Shown: positions 23,606 through 34,100 of the stretch, one piece after another
Position numbering within the stretch: position 1 is the first letter of the stretch
How the letters are laid out: every line of letters starts with the position of its first letter
Origin: Corynespora cassiicola
Taxonomy: Eukaryota; Ascomycota; Dothideomycetes; Pleosporales; Corynesporascaceae
Direction: 5' to 3'
DNA length: 64,000 bases
Assembly (NCBI GenBank): GCA_022059125.1
Contig: JAEUWY010000004.1
Span: forward strand, 1,178,001-1,242,000
Notes under the pieces: generated by a model
Told to the model about the DNA's origin: nothing
Database searches by the model: none
The model's input: the letters and a program-made list of their open reading frames with translations, nothing else
Program-made: the position numbers and the translations under genes

Positions 23606-24054
23606 ATAGACATGAACGGGGCGACCCTACGATTGACGATAAAAGAAACGACGAATAATGTGAATTTTTCTCTCTCTGTCTTCTCATTTCTGTCTTCTGA
23701 TGCAACTGATGCAGTGTGAAAAGTATCAAGGGAGACAGCGGAGGAATGGAGTGATGGAGTGCGTCGCGCTAAGATTGCGCGATGGCTCGGCGGCAAAGTA
23801 GACCTGGGCAAGAGATTGGTTCAGGTGGAGATGGGTGGCCGTGCACCGTTGCCCTGTCCGGGCCTACTCGAATACGTTCTGCAGCTAACAAATAGAAGAG
23901 CATGAGATTGAACTAGTGATAGGATAATTAGGTTGATCTAAAAATGTACATCAAATAGAATTTAAAAGTGCCCTGCCAGAAAGCTACTTGCGCGCACTAG
24001 GCTGATCTCGGGGCTGAATGCCCTCTGGAGACCTGCTCCCAGATTATGACATGT
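23606..24054. other. Intergenic, convergent 3' regions
   Basis: This lies between two gene ends. No coding signature was seen. Confidence 0.5.
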
Positions 24055-24813
24055 TTAGGCCTTGGCGTGTCCGGCCTTTAGCTGCTCCATGGCGGTCATT
24101 TTCCGGCTCCGACCAAACATCCATTTACGAACGGGCCAGTAGGCAATCATGACGAGGAGGAACGCGACGACTACCTGGATGATGAGGGTATATCGAGCGT
24201 AATGCTGTTCAAGTTTGTCAGTTGTGATTCGGAAACAGGAACGGAGAACGAGTAAAGAGAAACGTACGTATTCGGAGCAGGCGTTGATGGCCCATGTGCC
24301 CTCGGTGTCGCGGAAAAGCGTCTTCATGGTGCATGCCCATGTCTCACGGGTAAACTCCTTCCCGTTTGTCTCGTATTTCCCGTCGACAAACCTGACGTCG
24401 TTTGGATTCGTGGACACGGGGTGGACCGAGTTCAGAATGTAGACGAGGGCCAGAATGACCAGCTGAGCGACTTGGTTGATTACAGCAAATCCAAAAGAGG
24501 CAATGCCAACGGGGACGTTCTCTTTGCTGACATGGCGCAGGATAACGGAGCCTAGCATGGTGATGGTGGCGGCGGCGATGGTCATGAAAGCAGCGGCAAA
24601 GATTGCGATATGTGGACCATTGATCAAATCAAACTTGAGTGTCTCGATGCCGTCCGGACTGTCGAGCTCTCTGGCGCCTATTGGGACCTCGGGCATAAAT
24701 GTGCTCTCGAGATTTATTGCGACGCCGGCAACGGGAATTCCGAGGACTAGACATGCCAGGGCGATGGCCAGTGTGGTTTTCGGATTGCGCTTCTTTTCAG
24801 CCTTGTCTGGCAT
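24055..24813 (-). CDS. Four-helix fungal membrane protein, function unknown
   Basis: Two exons, 24813-24268 and 24204-24055, give 231 residues. The 63-bp intron (GTACGT...CTGAC...ACAG) is stop-free and a multiple of three, so unspliced RNA would encode 252 residues. Four hydrophobic segments are visible: TLAIALACLVLGIPVAGVA, HIAIFAAAFMTIAAATITML, IASFGFAVINQVAQLVILAL and YTLIIQVVVAFLLVMIAYW. The loop between helices 3 and 4 has two cysteines (WACTM, NACSEY), which may form a disulfide outside the membrane. The tail is short and basic (RKWMFGRSRK). The layout is tetraspan-like, but I recognise no named family. It is convergent with the oxidase gene. Confidence 0.75.
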   Translation of the reverse strand: MPDKAEKKRNPKTTLAIALACLVLGIPVAGVAINLESTFMPEVPIGARELDSPDGIETLKFDLINGPHIAIFAAAFMTIAAATITMLGSVILRHVSKENVPVGIASFGFAVINQVAQLVILALVYILNSVHPVSTNPNDVRFVDGKYETNGKEFTRETWACTMKTLFRDTEGTWAINACSEYVRFSLLVLRSCFRITTDKLEQHYARYTLIIQVVVAFLLVMIAYWPVRKWMFGRSRKMTAMEQLKAGHAKA

Positions 24814-26121
24814 GGCTGCGGTCGGCCGTGGCGGGCGTGATTAACGGGCGGGCTTGCAGAAAGGAAGAAGGGGGAATAATGAGAGAATGGGAATAATAAG
24901 GCAGAAATGCGGAAAAAGGTATTCGAACGGGGAAAAGATAACTGAGAGCCGGCTCTGCAGAGCGCGTGTTGTCCGGAAACACGGTTCTTTAAGCAATCGG
25001 CATCGGAGTGGCTCCACCTAACGGTGTTTGGTGTGCGCCTCAGAGATGCGACACAGCGCTGGCGTTGACTTGGTGCTGATTGGGCGCTGTGTCCGGCAAG
25101 GGATCGGATGAGCCGACAGGGGCTCGTACGGCGTCAGAATTACGGGTCAAGCCACATGCGACAATGTTGTTCGATGGGCAGTTCGTCTTGGGAAGCCTTG
25201 GCTTCTTTCAGCTTCGCCCGAGAGAGTCCATGGCTCGGTTGTACTGCAGGCGGGATGGCTTATGGCGTGGATAAGATTAACCTTTTGCTGTAGCCGGCCG
25301 GTCACCTGTAGTTCATCTGAGTAGGGCTACGTGCGGACTTTGGTCCGAGACAGACGTGTAGCAACAGGCTGTGTTGTTAGCGGATAGTCGTACGATTCTC
25401 ATGCTCGAAAGCGCTGTCAGTGGGAGGTGAAACGGACTTGACGAAGAGAACGCACAGGTCACCAGCCACAGCTGCTCCCGGAACCCCGGCAAGCGCAGAG
25501 AACAGAGCACAGTCGGTAACATCAGATCAGACTTTTGGATGACAAGAGCTTCGCGGAAGCTGACCGAGTGTATGCTGGCGGCTTCACGGAAATTGTCGTC
25601 GAGAGCACCTTCATGACGACAGGTTGGTCGACTTTTCTTTGCCTGATGGGCGCCTTGTTGCCACCCTGCAGGTGCCCAAGGCATGTACTGTACTATGCAG
25701 GCTTCGAGGCCATCAGGTTGCTTGCGTCCAGGATGCCCTGTGGATGCCTCGGGTGTCGCATTGCTTGGTTGGATGTCGCTGTAATGCTCGAATCGCCGGT
25801 ATACGTACGACGCCGGCACCAAGGCTCAGCCGCTGTCAGGGGCCACGTTCGTCCTGTCACGGCCCGTGGCTTGAGTCTTGGAGAGTGGGGGTGTTCTCCT
25901 CACTGTTCGAGGACACCACAACATGTAGAAGTGACAGCTCTAGATGGCTGGGTACTTGGCCGCGGTGCAGCCCAGCGCCCCGCGTTGAGAATGGCGTCAG
26001 CCCCGCCCAAGTAGGGCCGACTGGAGCAAGCTATCACGATGACGATATCCATTGCTCTAGTCGTCCAGGTCCACGGTCACCGCCTCTTTCCCCCCATCTT
26101 CTTCCACCTCCCAGAAACAAA
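24814..26121. other. Intergenic, no gene recognised
   Basis: This is the divergent promoter region between the membrane-protein gene and the oxidoreductase gene. Overlapping open frames of 159-169 codons occur on both strands between 25313 and 26014, but none has a motif, and they overlap each other antiparallel. Pyrimidine-rich sequence at 26080-26112 precedes the oxidoreductase start. Confidence 0.5.
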
Positions 26122-27150
26122 ATGTCAAGTATGAAAGCGTGGCAGTTTACCAGCGCCACCGGTGGCCTCGAGAAGAACTTGTTTCTTCCGGCTACTGGCA
26201 TTCCCCGACCAAGTATTACGGACGACCAGATCCTAGTCGAAGTCTTCAGCATGGCCGTGAACCCAGCCGACTACAAAGTGCCAGAGCTTGGCCTGGCAGC
26301 AAGAGCCGTGATGCCAGCGACTGCAACGCCCGGCATGGACTTTTGCGGGAGAATCGTCGAGGTGGGAAACAAGGTCAAGTCGCTCAAGGCGGACACGATG
26401 GTATTTGGTGCCAAACTGGGCGCATCGGGACGCGGATCCCTGGGACAGTACATATCCGTCTCGTCAGACCAGGTTGCAGTACTACCAGAAGGCGTTGGGG
26501 TGGACGATGCAGCCTCGTCCGGAGTGGTGGGCCTCACCGAATACCAGGCCATCAGGCCTAATGTCAAGGAAGGCGACAAGGTCTTTATCAACGGTGGGTC
26601 CGGAGGGACGGGCGTCTTTGGCATCCAGATTGCAAAGGCATTGGGCTGCCACGTGACGACGACATGCTCGACCCCCAATGTCGAGCTCTGCAAGAGCCTA
26701 GGGGCTGACGAGGTCATCGACTACAAGACGGTCGACATTGCCACGGCATTGGCAGAAAAGGGACCCGTTTTCAACGTGGCAATCGACAATGTCGGCACGC
26801 CGTCCAATCTTTTCAAGGTGTCGCACACTTTCCTCGTGCCCGACGCCAGGTTCGTGCAGGTCGGCATGCCCCTAGGCCTCGGCGCCATGGGCCAACTGGC
26901 TGGCAATATGCTGCTCCCCGGATTCCTGGGCGGCGGGAAGAGGAGATACCAGCTGGCCATGGCCCAGGCCCAGACCGAGCATCTCGAGCAGATTGGAAGG
27001 TGGCTCCAGGAAGGCAAGGTCCGGGCGGTGCTGGACGGCGTCTTTGACTTTGACGATGCGCCAAAAGCGTACGAAAAGCTGAAGACGGGGCGGGCAAGAG
27101 GCAAGATTGTGGTTCGAGTGAAGAAGGCAGCTGGGGCGGACAGCAAGTAA
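26122..27150 (+). CDS. Medium-chain dehydrogenase/reductase, quinone-oxidoreductase-like
   Basis: Single exon, 342 residues from the ATG at 26122 (context AACAAAATG). The frame is open further upstream, but that extension has no domain and no better start. The protein begins with the MDR catalytic domain (MKAWQFT, VNPADYK, MDFCGRIVEVG). The Rossmann fold follows with INGGSGGTGVFGIQIAKALG, which suits NADP(H) binding, and GADEVIDYK. No structural or catalytic zinc cysteines are evident, so it is closer to the zinc-independent quinone/enone reductases, including fungal ToxD-like enoyl reductases, than to alcohol dehydrogenases. Likely reaction: NADPH-dependent reduction of an enone or quinone in the cytosol. 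No PKS or other pathway gene is adjacent. Confidence 0.88.
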   Translation: MSSMKAWQFTSATGGLEKNLFLPATGIPRPSITDDQILVEVFSMAVNPADYKVPELGLAARAVMPATATPGMDFCGRIVEVGNKVKSLKADTMVFGAKLGASGRGSLGQYISVSSDQVAVLPEGVGVDDAASSGVVGLTEYQAIRPNVKEGDKVFINGGSGGTGVFGIQIAKALGCHVTTTCSTPNVELCKSLGADEVIDYKTVDIATALAEKGPVFNVAIDNVGTPSNLFKVSHTFLVPDARFVQVGMPLGLGAMGQLAGNMLLPGFLGGGKRRYQLAMAQAQTEHLEQIGRWLQEGKVRAVLDGVFDFDDAPKAYEKLKTGRARGKIVVRVKKAAGADSK

Positions 27151-27174
27151 GCTCGGCGGCACACACCCAGGTAG

Positions 27175-27229
27175 CGTGGTGCAGTGTGGTGCAGTGTGGT
27201 GCAGTGCAGCGTGGTGTGGTGTAGTGGAC
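27175..27229. repeat. Imperfect tandem repeat, about 10-bp unit (TGGTGCAGTG)
   Basis: About five units follow the oxidoreductase stop codon at once, so they fall in its 3' UTR. A related GTGCGGTGTGGTGCAGTGCG tract lies at 20634-20660 upstream of the RidA gene. Confidence 0.7.
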
Positions 27230-27699
27230 AAGGCTGCATGGACCGACGACGAGATCAAGACATGGCAAGCATCCGAGCTAGCGGGGTCGGCGGGGCTCGC
27301 TGGCCAAAGGCGGCCGCCACAGAAGACACGAGCATACAATGGACCTGTACGTAGTGCCCAGGCCGTGGCCATGTTTCCATTGCCTCGTCTCCCATTCGCC
27401 TGTCTTGGTCGCTGTCGAGCGCGAGCGACATGTCCGCAGCTGTCCATCGCCATCACCCACTGCATCCACGGCCCCCTCCCCCCGCCAGCCTGCGCCATGA
27501 TATTGATTACACGGTCAAGTTTGGTGCAGCCACGTCTATACCAAGTAACATGAAGAACCGTTTATGAACCTCGGCCTAGGTCGAGTCCGGGGGACTTGAG
27601 CCGTTCACCACATACTACTACCAGTCCACTGTTTGTGGCTCCGAGGACCGCAGTCCCATTGACGGGACAAAGACGAGCCTAGGGGCCGAAGACGACGCT

Positions 27700-29296
27700 G
27701 CAAAAAAAAAAAAAACAATGTGGACTATGTAGTGAGTAGCGGCTAGCTGTAACGCAGAACCTGATTGGCTAATATCCGGTAGCTTCATCTAGGCGACTGC
27801 ATCTACGAAACAGGAAGAGGAACGCTTGGAAGAGATGCTCGCGCCACAAATCCGAGCGGTGAGACATTTAGTCTGTATGACTACCGGACAAAAATTGCGC
27901 AATGTGAGCATCCTCGTCTTTGGCCTCCTCAAACCTAACCTCGGATTTTTAGATCGAACCGACTTGGATCTTCTTCTTTCTCATCAGCAATTTCCATGGA
28001 TCCCGATGTGGGACGACCAGGGTACGTACTCCTGTGCATGCGACCGTTCACCTGCTCACTCCGAAGGAAGAGGTCACCAACAGTGGCTACCGCGATGGAT
28101 TCAGCAACATGAACAATACCGAGGATTCTTTCCTCAAACCTGGCCGAGTGAGCGTGGACCAGCGGAAGATGAATGCTGTGCGAGCATCGAGTGGTACGGC
28201 CATCCCTTTTCACACGACCCCAGCACCGCGTAGCGTGCAGTATCTGATGGAAGCCCAGGATGCCTATACGACAAGTCGACTTGGACGATAATCTTCGAAT
28301 ATGGCGGTCTTTCTCAATGGGGAAGCTGCTGGATCTAATCATGCTTGATACATGTAATTGCGATCGATCCAGTACGACCCTGAACTGGAATAACGATTAC
28401 GTCGCTGAGTTGAAAGACGATGCGGGTAGGTCACTAATAGGCAGCCATCAAGAGAACTAGTTTTATAACCAGCTGGCTAAGAGTGCCAGTCGTGGTGCTA
28501 CCTGGCGCTTGGTTGGAAACCAGATCATCTTCTCGAGGATCAAAAATACAGCAAGCAGCAGTAATTGGCTGAATGCTGATCAGTGGGATGTAAGAAGCAA
28601 AATTCTCCATCAACAGGCCTCTAAAGCTCAAACATTACTAGGGCTACACGGCCAACCGGAACCGCACTCTGCACCATCTATACTCTCATCAAATATCCAA
28701 CACTGCTTTTCTTGCCGGCGATTCCCATGCGAATTGGGTTTCCGACCTTGTCTGGCTCGATGAAATGCCTTACGACCAAGTTTCTGGAGAGGGGTCCATT
28801 GGCGTCGAATTTGCTGGAACGGCTGTTTTATCTACCGGGTGTGTATTCTCTCTGACGCGTCCACTTTCAGTCTGACAAGCCTAAGTTTTGGCGGTACCAT
28901 AGCCAACGCCAACGCCAAGGCAGCTGGGCTTGTAAAAGATAACAAAGAACTTCAATGGAACGAGGGTACTATCGCGGTTATTACGAACTTCATATATCAC
29001 CCGAGGAAATAGAGGCTAGATATTTTGGCACGTCTGCAGAATCGATTGCCAACGCTCAGTACACTAATATCTTTGTAAGGTGTCCGACAGTTGCTTCGCA
29101 TAATCCCTTTGAAATTTGTCTGGCAAATTTCACCGTCAAGACAGGCGACAACCATCTCTAGAGAAATGTCACCAACGGTATAGTCGAGGCTGGTGCGCTA
29201 AAGAGAGGCAGCACCAAGCAGACGAATCTGACACTTAATACTGAGTCTGGGACTTGGAATACTACTGCATTGCACATAATGTTCATCCAATATTGA
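27700..29296 (+). pseudogene. Decayed PhoD-type alkaline phosphatase
   Basis: After conceptual splicing the order matches fungal PhoD phosphatases: NVDYV-LHLGDCIYETGRG, ETFSLYDYRTKIAQ-YRTDLDLLLSHQQF, WDDQ-EVTNSGYRDG, MPIRQVDLDDNLRIWRSF, GSHQENWFYNQL, AFLAGDSHANW, and a C-terminal FTVKTGDNHL. At least five introns still have good borders (27732-27782, 27904-27952, 28022-28070, 28194-28258 and one starting near 28590), so this is not a retrocopy. Lesions: the first part of the gene is missing; four bases are lost near 28186 in the YFEW region; one base is lost near 28967; a TAG sits at 29159-29161 with recognisable family sequence continuing to a TGA at 29294-29296. In the metal-site motif WDDHE the histidine is glutamine. 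The 14-base A-run at 27702-27715 lies where AAKKDN-like codons are expected. The family hydrolyses phosphate esters outside the cell. Confidence 0.85.
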
Positions 29297-29475
29297 CGGC
29301 TTAGGTACTTACATGTCACTTGGAAAGTGAACACAGTGGGGGTGTTCTGATAGCTACACCATCTCGGAGAATCACGCGCGCACAAACTAGTCTATGGAAA
29401 TTCAAGCAGCATTGAAAACATGGTTTGTGCTGACAATAGAAGCATGTGGCCTCAAGTGGCACTCTCACATTGATA

Positions 29476-30715
29476 TCACCCAGATATCGCCCGCCACATA
29501 TTATCGGCGACCTTCCACTTCTCCTCTGTGTCATTCTTCCTCCCTTCGGCGACCTTCTTGTTCTCCTCAGCCACCAACATAGCCTCCTTCAGATCCATCA
29601 AGGCCTCTCTCTTCCTTCTCGCAGTCATTTTAGCATTACTCATCGCCTTCATTTTGCCTTCTGTGCCACGCCATCCTCCTCCTCTGCCGCTACTTTCTCA
29701 ATCCTCTCACTTTCTCTAGCATAAAACACCGCAAAAGCCCTCAGGCCTTCCTCGTCCAAGTTCCCGGGCCATACGTCTGCTTTGCTTGCATTGAGCGTCA
29801 ATGACATTTTCTGAAGGGTCACAGAGGCCTTGACTAGATTTTCGCTTGCTGCGATAAGATAGTCGACAAGCGCGATGACCTTGAGTGGGTTGATGGCTCG
29901 TTTGATGGTGAATGGGGACGGATGCGGGATATGTCCGAGCTTGCGCTTCTTGAGGGCCGGCTGTATTCTGGTGGCCTGGTGGCCGCCGGCGATCACGCCT
30001 GATTTGCGCTTCTCCAGAGTAGGAAATGGCCCAGACAATCGATTTTGCACAACCACTTCCTCATTAGCAACAGGAGCACGATCAAATGCATTCACATTTG
30101 CTTGCCCATGAACAGTTTCAATCTCATTAGCAGGGTCCCTCTGAATCTCTTCATATGAATCACTCGTGTATTCGCCCTCTTCGTCATCGTCATGAAACAA
30201 ATACTCAGGATCATCGGGGAACTCAAACATCAATTTCGAATCCCGTTTTCTCATTATCCTCCCCTCAATTTGCCACAACAGCTCGCGTTTAATGTAACTC
30301 CCAATCGATAGAACGTCTGGATATTCCGCGGCGCAATGTATGATTTTGACTCTCGCCGGATGATCCTTGATGGCTTTCCATATTTCCTCATCGTTACTAG
30401 AAGGAGTCGTGTTTGCTATCCATAACAACCCAGATACGGCTTTTGCTGCCGTTTGAAAGTATTCTTTGTGTTGTTCCTCGAACCCTGGGCATTTGAAAGC
30501 TCATGAACTACCCACATAAGCTTTTCAAGCGTTTCCCAAAAGTCCTGGGACCAGCCTTCGGGCTTGCGTGAGGGGAGAACGGATTGGGGGAATCCGGGGA
30601 CAAACGTGAGATATTCGAGCTTTGACTTCAGCCTCTTTCTAAACTTAGCTGCCGTCTAACGGCTTTGAGAGATTTGAGGTAAACCGTCAGCTCTCCCTGT
30701 ATGATGGGAAGTCAT
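29476..30715 (-). pseudogene. Damaged orphan gene, function unknown
   Basis: From an ATG at 30715 one reading path runs for about 410 codons with three defects: a TAG at 30658-30656, a one-base loss near 30495 (NAQG to FEEQ), and a one-base loss near 29650 (QKAK to MKAMSN). Joined, it gives a plausible soluble protein with an aromatic-rich N-terminal helical part (WSQDFWETLEKLMWVVHELS), an acidic middle (DDDEEGEYTSDS), a basic patch (KKRKLG) and a C-terminal coiled coil (REALMDLKEAMLVAEENKK). The final stop is at 29478-29476. I know no domain for it. The defects could be real decay or assembly errors. It resembles the orphan genes at 39-43 kb in style but not in sequence. Confidence 0.6.
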
Positions 30716-31143
30716 GATTGCTGATGTGGGCAAATTTGCAAGGTAAGAGAAATCAATGGTTGGTCTTGGAGTTTATTTGAATGGCTGGTAAGTTGGAGGC
30801 GCTTAGAAAGAGAACGTCTGCATAGCAGGGACTACGGCGAAGGAAATTCAGCAGCTAACCAAAAAGGGCAGAGCACTCCAAGGTGAAGGAATCTCGTCAT
30901 GGTTGAAGTCTAGCGTGCTGGGGTGTTGGCTTAACGAGACTTCATGTGGTGAAATAGAACTAGGCAAATCCAATCAATTCGAAAAAAGAAAATATGTCGA
31001 CCCAAGCGGCCGTAATAGATTTTTACGCCTCAAGTACGGGTATATGTCTACGAAACTGCGAAGAAAATCGAGAAATCTTAACGCAACGCCTTTTGAGGAC
31101 GATGCCACCCTAGCGTCTATGTTTTGACCTACATTTACCTTAT
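30716..31143. other. Intergenic, no gene recognised
   Basis: This lies between the 5' end of the damaged orphan gene and the 3' end of the DUG2 gene. A 74-codon ORF at 30903-31127 (+) has no recognisable motif. Confidence 0.5.
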
Positions 31144-34100
31144 CTATTTTTGTGGCAACTCCTTGAATACTTTCTTGAAAATCTTCTTACTGTTGTACAG
31201 ATTGACGAGTCGAAGCCGCTCGTTATCCAAATGGGCTGAATCACTGGCTTGACCGCAGGGCAGGTGAGCAGCTGGGGCTCCAAACTCCTTCTCCAAGAAC
31301 CGAATGGAAGGAATACTTCCGCCCTCTCTGATATACAATGGTTTTCTAGCTAGCATAGTAGGGCTTTCTGGTGCCCCATCTGCCTCTGCAGAGCCATTGG
31401 CCAGCGTGTTGGAGGTCGTTGGCGAAGGTCGAGGGTCAGACGATTGAACAACGGCCGAAAAGTAGTCGGCGTTGTGTTTGAGAGCATTTACCGAACTGCG
31501 GCGGCGTCCAAGAGTTGGGCCCCATACTGACATGATTGCGCTCTCGAGAGTCTGGAAGATCTCGTTGTTGTAATCGCCCAGCCAAGGCTCAGCTTGGTGG
31601 TCGATAGTCACCGTGAGGGTATTCTTGGAGTCGAGCGCGTTGAACTCTGACTCTAAAAATGACTTCATCGAAAGCGCTACGTCGTGCGCTTCCTGGTTAG
31701 GCACCAAGCGCAAAGACAGGGACGCCTTTGCTAGGCGAGGTATGATGGTAGAATTGTCAGGGCCTGATGTTTGAAAACGGTGAATAGTGAGCGAGGCTTC
31801 ACGCCACCTACGCATGAGCGACTGGGCAAGCTCCTCAGGGTCGCCGAGATCGGGATTGCCACGGAGGAGGGTCTCGGTGATCTCGGTGTAAAGTTCCTTT
31901 TCGTCTTCTGCGAGAGGAAGAATTGGGTCGTAAAAGCCTGGAATCTGGACCTTTCCATGGCTGCCAGTCAGTCTAGACAGAACCATGACTAGATCCTTGA
32001 GTGGCTCGTCAAGCAGAGCGCTCCCGTCGACACCACTGTGGAGATCTGGATGCTTGCTCTCGACTTGGACCGTGGCATGAATGACGCCTCTCAGACCATA
32101 CGTTAGGCAAGGAACGTGATCATCCAACCAGTAGCTGTTGGCTAGGAGAATCCAATCAACGTCACCAATGAGGTCTTTTTTCGCTTGAATCGCCTGTGCA
32201 AAACCTCTAGAACCGCTCTCCTCTTCTCCTTCGATGAGGAAAATTATGTCAGAACCGAGACTCTGCTCATTGGCCAATTCGTGGGCAGCATAGATGGCCG
32301 CCATGATAGGGCCTTTGTTGTCAGAGACACCGCGTCCGTAGAGGTAACCACCCTCTCCGGTCAAGGTAAAAGGGTCGTGCTTCCATTTGCTATCTTCGTT
32401 CTCTGCGGCGATGACGTCGTAATGACCGTAAAACAAAATCTTCTTTCGCGAACCTGCAGTGGCCGGGTTGCCCCTGAATTTGGCAAAAACAATGGGATTG
32501 CAGGGCTCGGCGGTGTTGAGCATCTCAGTTACGGCACCAAAGTTCTGAAATACCGATCGGAGAAAGGATGCGCCCCTACGGCAATCGGCGCGATATTTGG
32601 GCAAAGATGACACGGTGCGGAATGAGATGAACTGGTTCAGAGACTCGACCATGAGGTCTGGCAGATAAGGTTAGTGGAGTGCAGGCGCCATATTGACGTG
32701 GACCAACCATTGTTGCTCCTCTTGGAATTGAATGCAGGCTCGGCGCAGTCCTGCACGTCCCAGATGACGACTGTATTGTCGTTTCCGCCAGTGACAAAGA
32801 CGGGCTTGTCATCGTACATGGTGAAGGCAGAAGCAAGTATGAGACCGGCGTGGGCCTTGAAGGTGGTCACCGTCTCGTAGTGCTGGTTGTATTTCTGGAG
32901 AAGAGTCAGAAAGGTGGCTGCACGTCATGTATTTGCGCATACCTGCACGGCACCCGAGATACCCCCAGCAAACAGGAAACCGCCTCCCAGGCTCATGGTG
33001 AGCACGTCACCCGTGTTGGCCCTGAGGCTCCTCACTAGCTGGCGAGTCTCTAGGTCCCAAACGTTGACCTCACCATCAAAGCGGCCGCTGTACAGGAAGG
33101 AGCCGTCCCGAGCAAGCGAAAGGATCGACTCGCCCTCTTCTCTCCCATCTTCCAGCGTGTGAGCGTGGGAAATGGCACCGCCGCTGTTGGCATCTATCCG
33201 CCACAGCAATATGCGACCGTCTCCACCCCCCGACACTAGTATCTCTTCGGACGGGGCTTCGGGCAGAATGCCCTTGCCCAGAAGCATGCAGTATACGTAT
33301 CCATAGTGGGCGAACTGGTGGATGTCGTGCCTGTCAATTTCAAGGTACTGTCCGCCCACGGCGTCGCGCAGCTTGGTGTCTCCGCCGGTTGGCTTGGGCG
33401 TCTGCACGCCGCCGGGGCCGGTCGAATCGAAGAATTTGTTCTTGCGCTCCGAGGGATGAGATGCGAGCGTGGGGCGGGGCCGCTGGTCTTTCTCTTTGAG
33501 ATCATACCACTTTTTCCCGGTTAGCACAAATGGTCAGCCAGGCAAATTTGCTACCATACTTGAATGCTCGTGTTTTGGGCGCCCAGGTAGACGGTCTTAT
33601 GGAGGGAGGAGTAGGCGACGCAGAAGATGTCACCGACGTCGTAGGGCGACCACAGGGCGTACAAGCGGCGGAAGGTGGAGGTGCACCAGACGTTGACTAT
33701 GGGGTCCGTGGCACTCGAGAAGAGCAAGGTCTGGTCCTGCGACAGGCACAGGCCCAGCACGCTGCCACGGTGAGCTTCTATGACCTTGCGGCGTTCGTAG
33801 GTGTCTAGGCTGTAGACAAGGATCTCGCCGCCCTGGGTGCCAGCGAATATGCACTCTGACGAGACGGCCAGGGCGAGGATGGACTTGTCGTGCTTCATGC
33901 GATGCGACAGGGCGGGGTTGCGGGCGGTCCTCTCGGCAGGCTTTTCCAGGCCATTGGGATCGGAGGGCCCGTCATGCTGGGGGGGTTCTGCTGCCATTGG
34001 CATCTGTCAGCCAGGCTGTCGCGTTCTTGTGCTTTTGGTGGGGATGCTCCATCTCGCATCGCGACAGCATGACGGAGTGTCGCGTGTAGGGTCGACTAGG

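Noticed and set aside
25313..26014. Overlapping 169- and 159-codon ORFs on opposite strands
   Set aside because: They mask each other, have no recognisable motif and lie in a promoter-like interval.
25624..26121. N-terminal extension of the oxidoreductase
   Set aside because: The frame is open, but the extension has no domain, and the ATG at 26122 sits in a good context immediately before the conserved domain.
27702..27715. Poly(A) run as the tail of a retroposed gene
   Set aside because: The adjacent PhoD relic keeps its introns and the A-run is at its 5' side, so retroposition does not fit.
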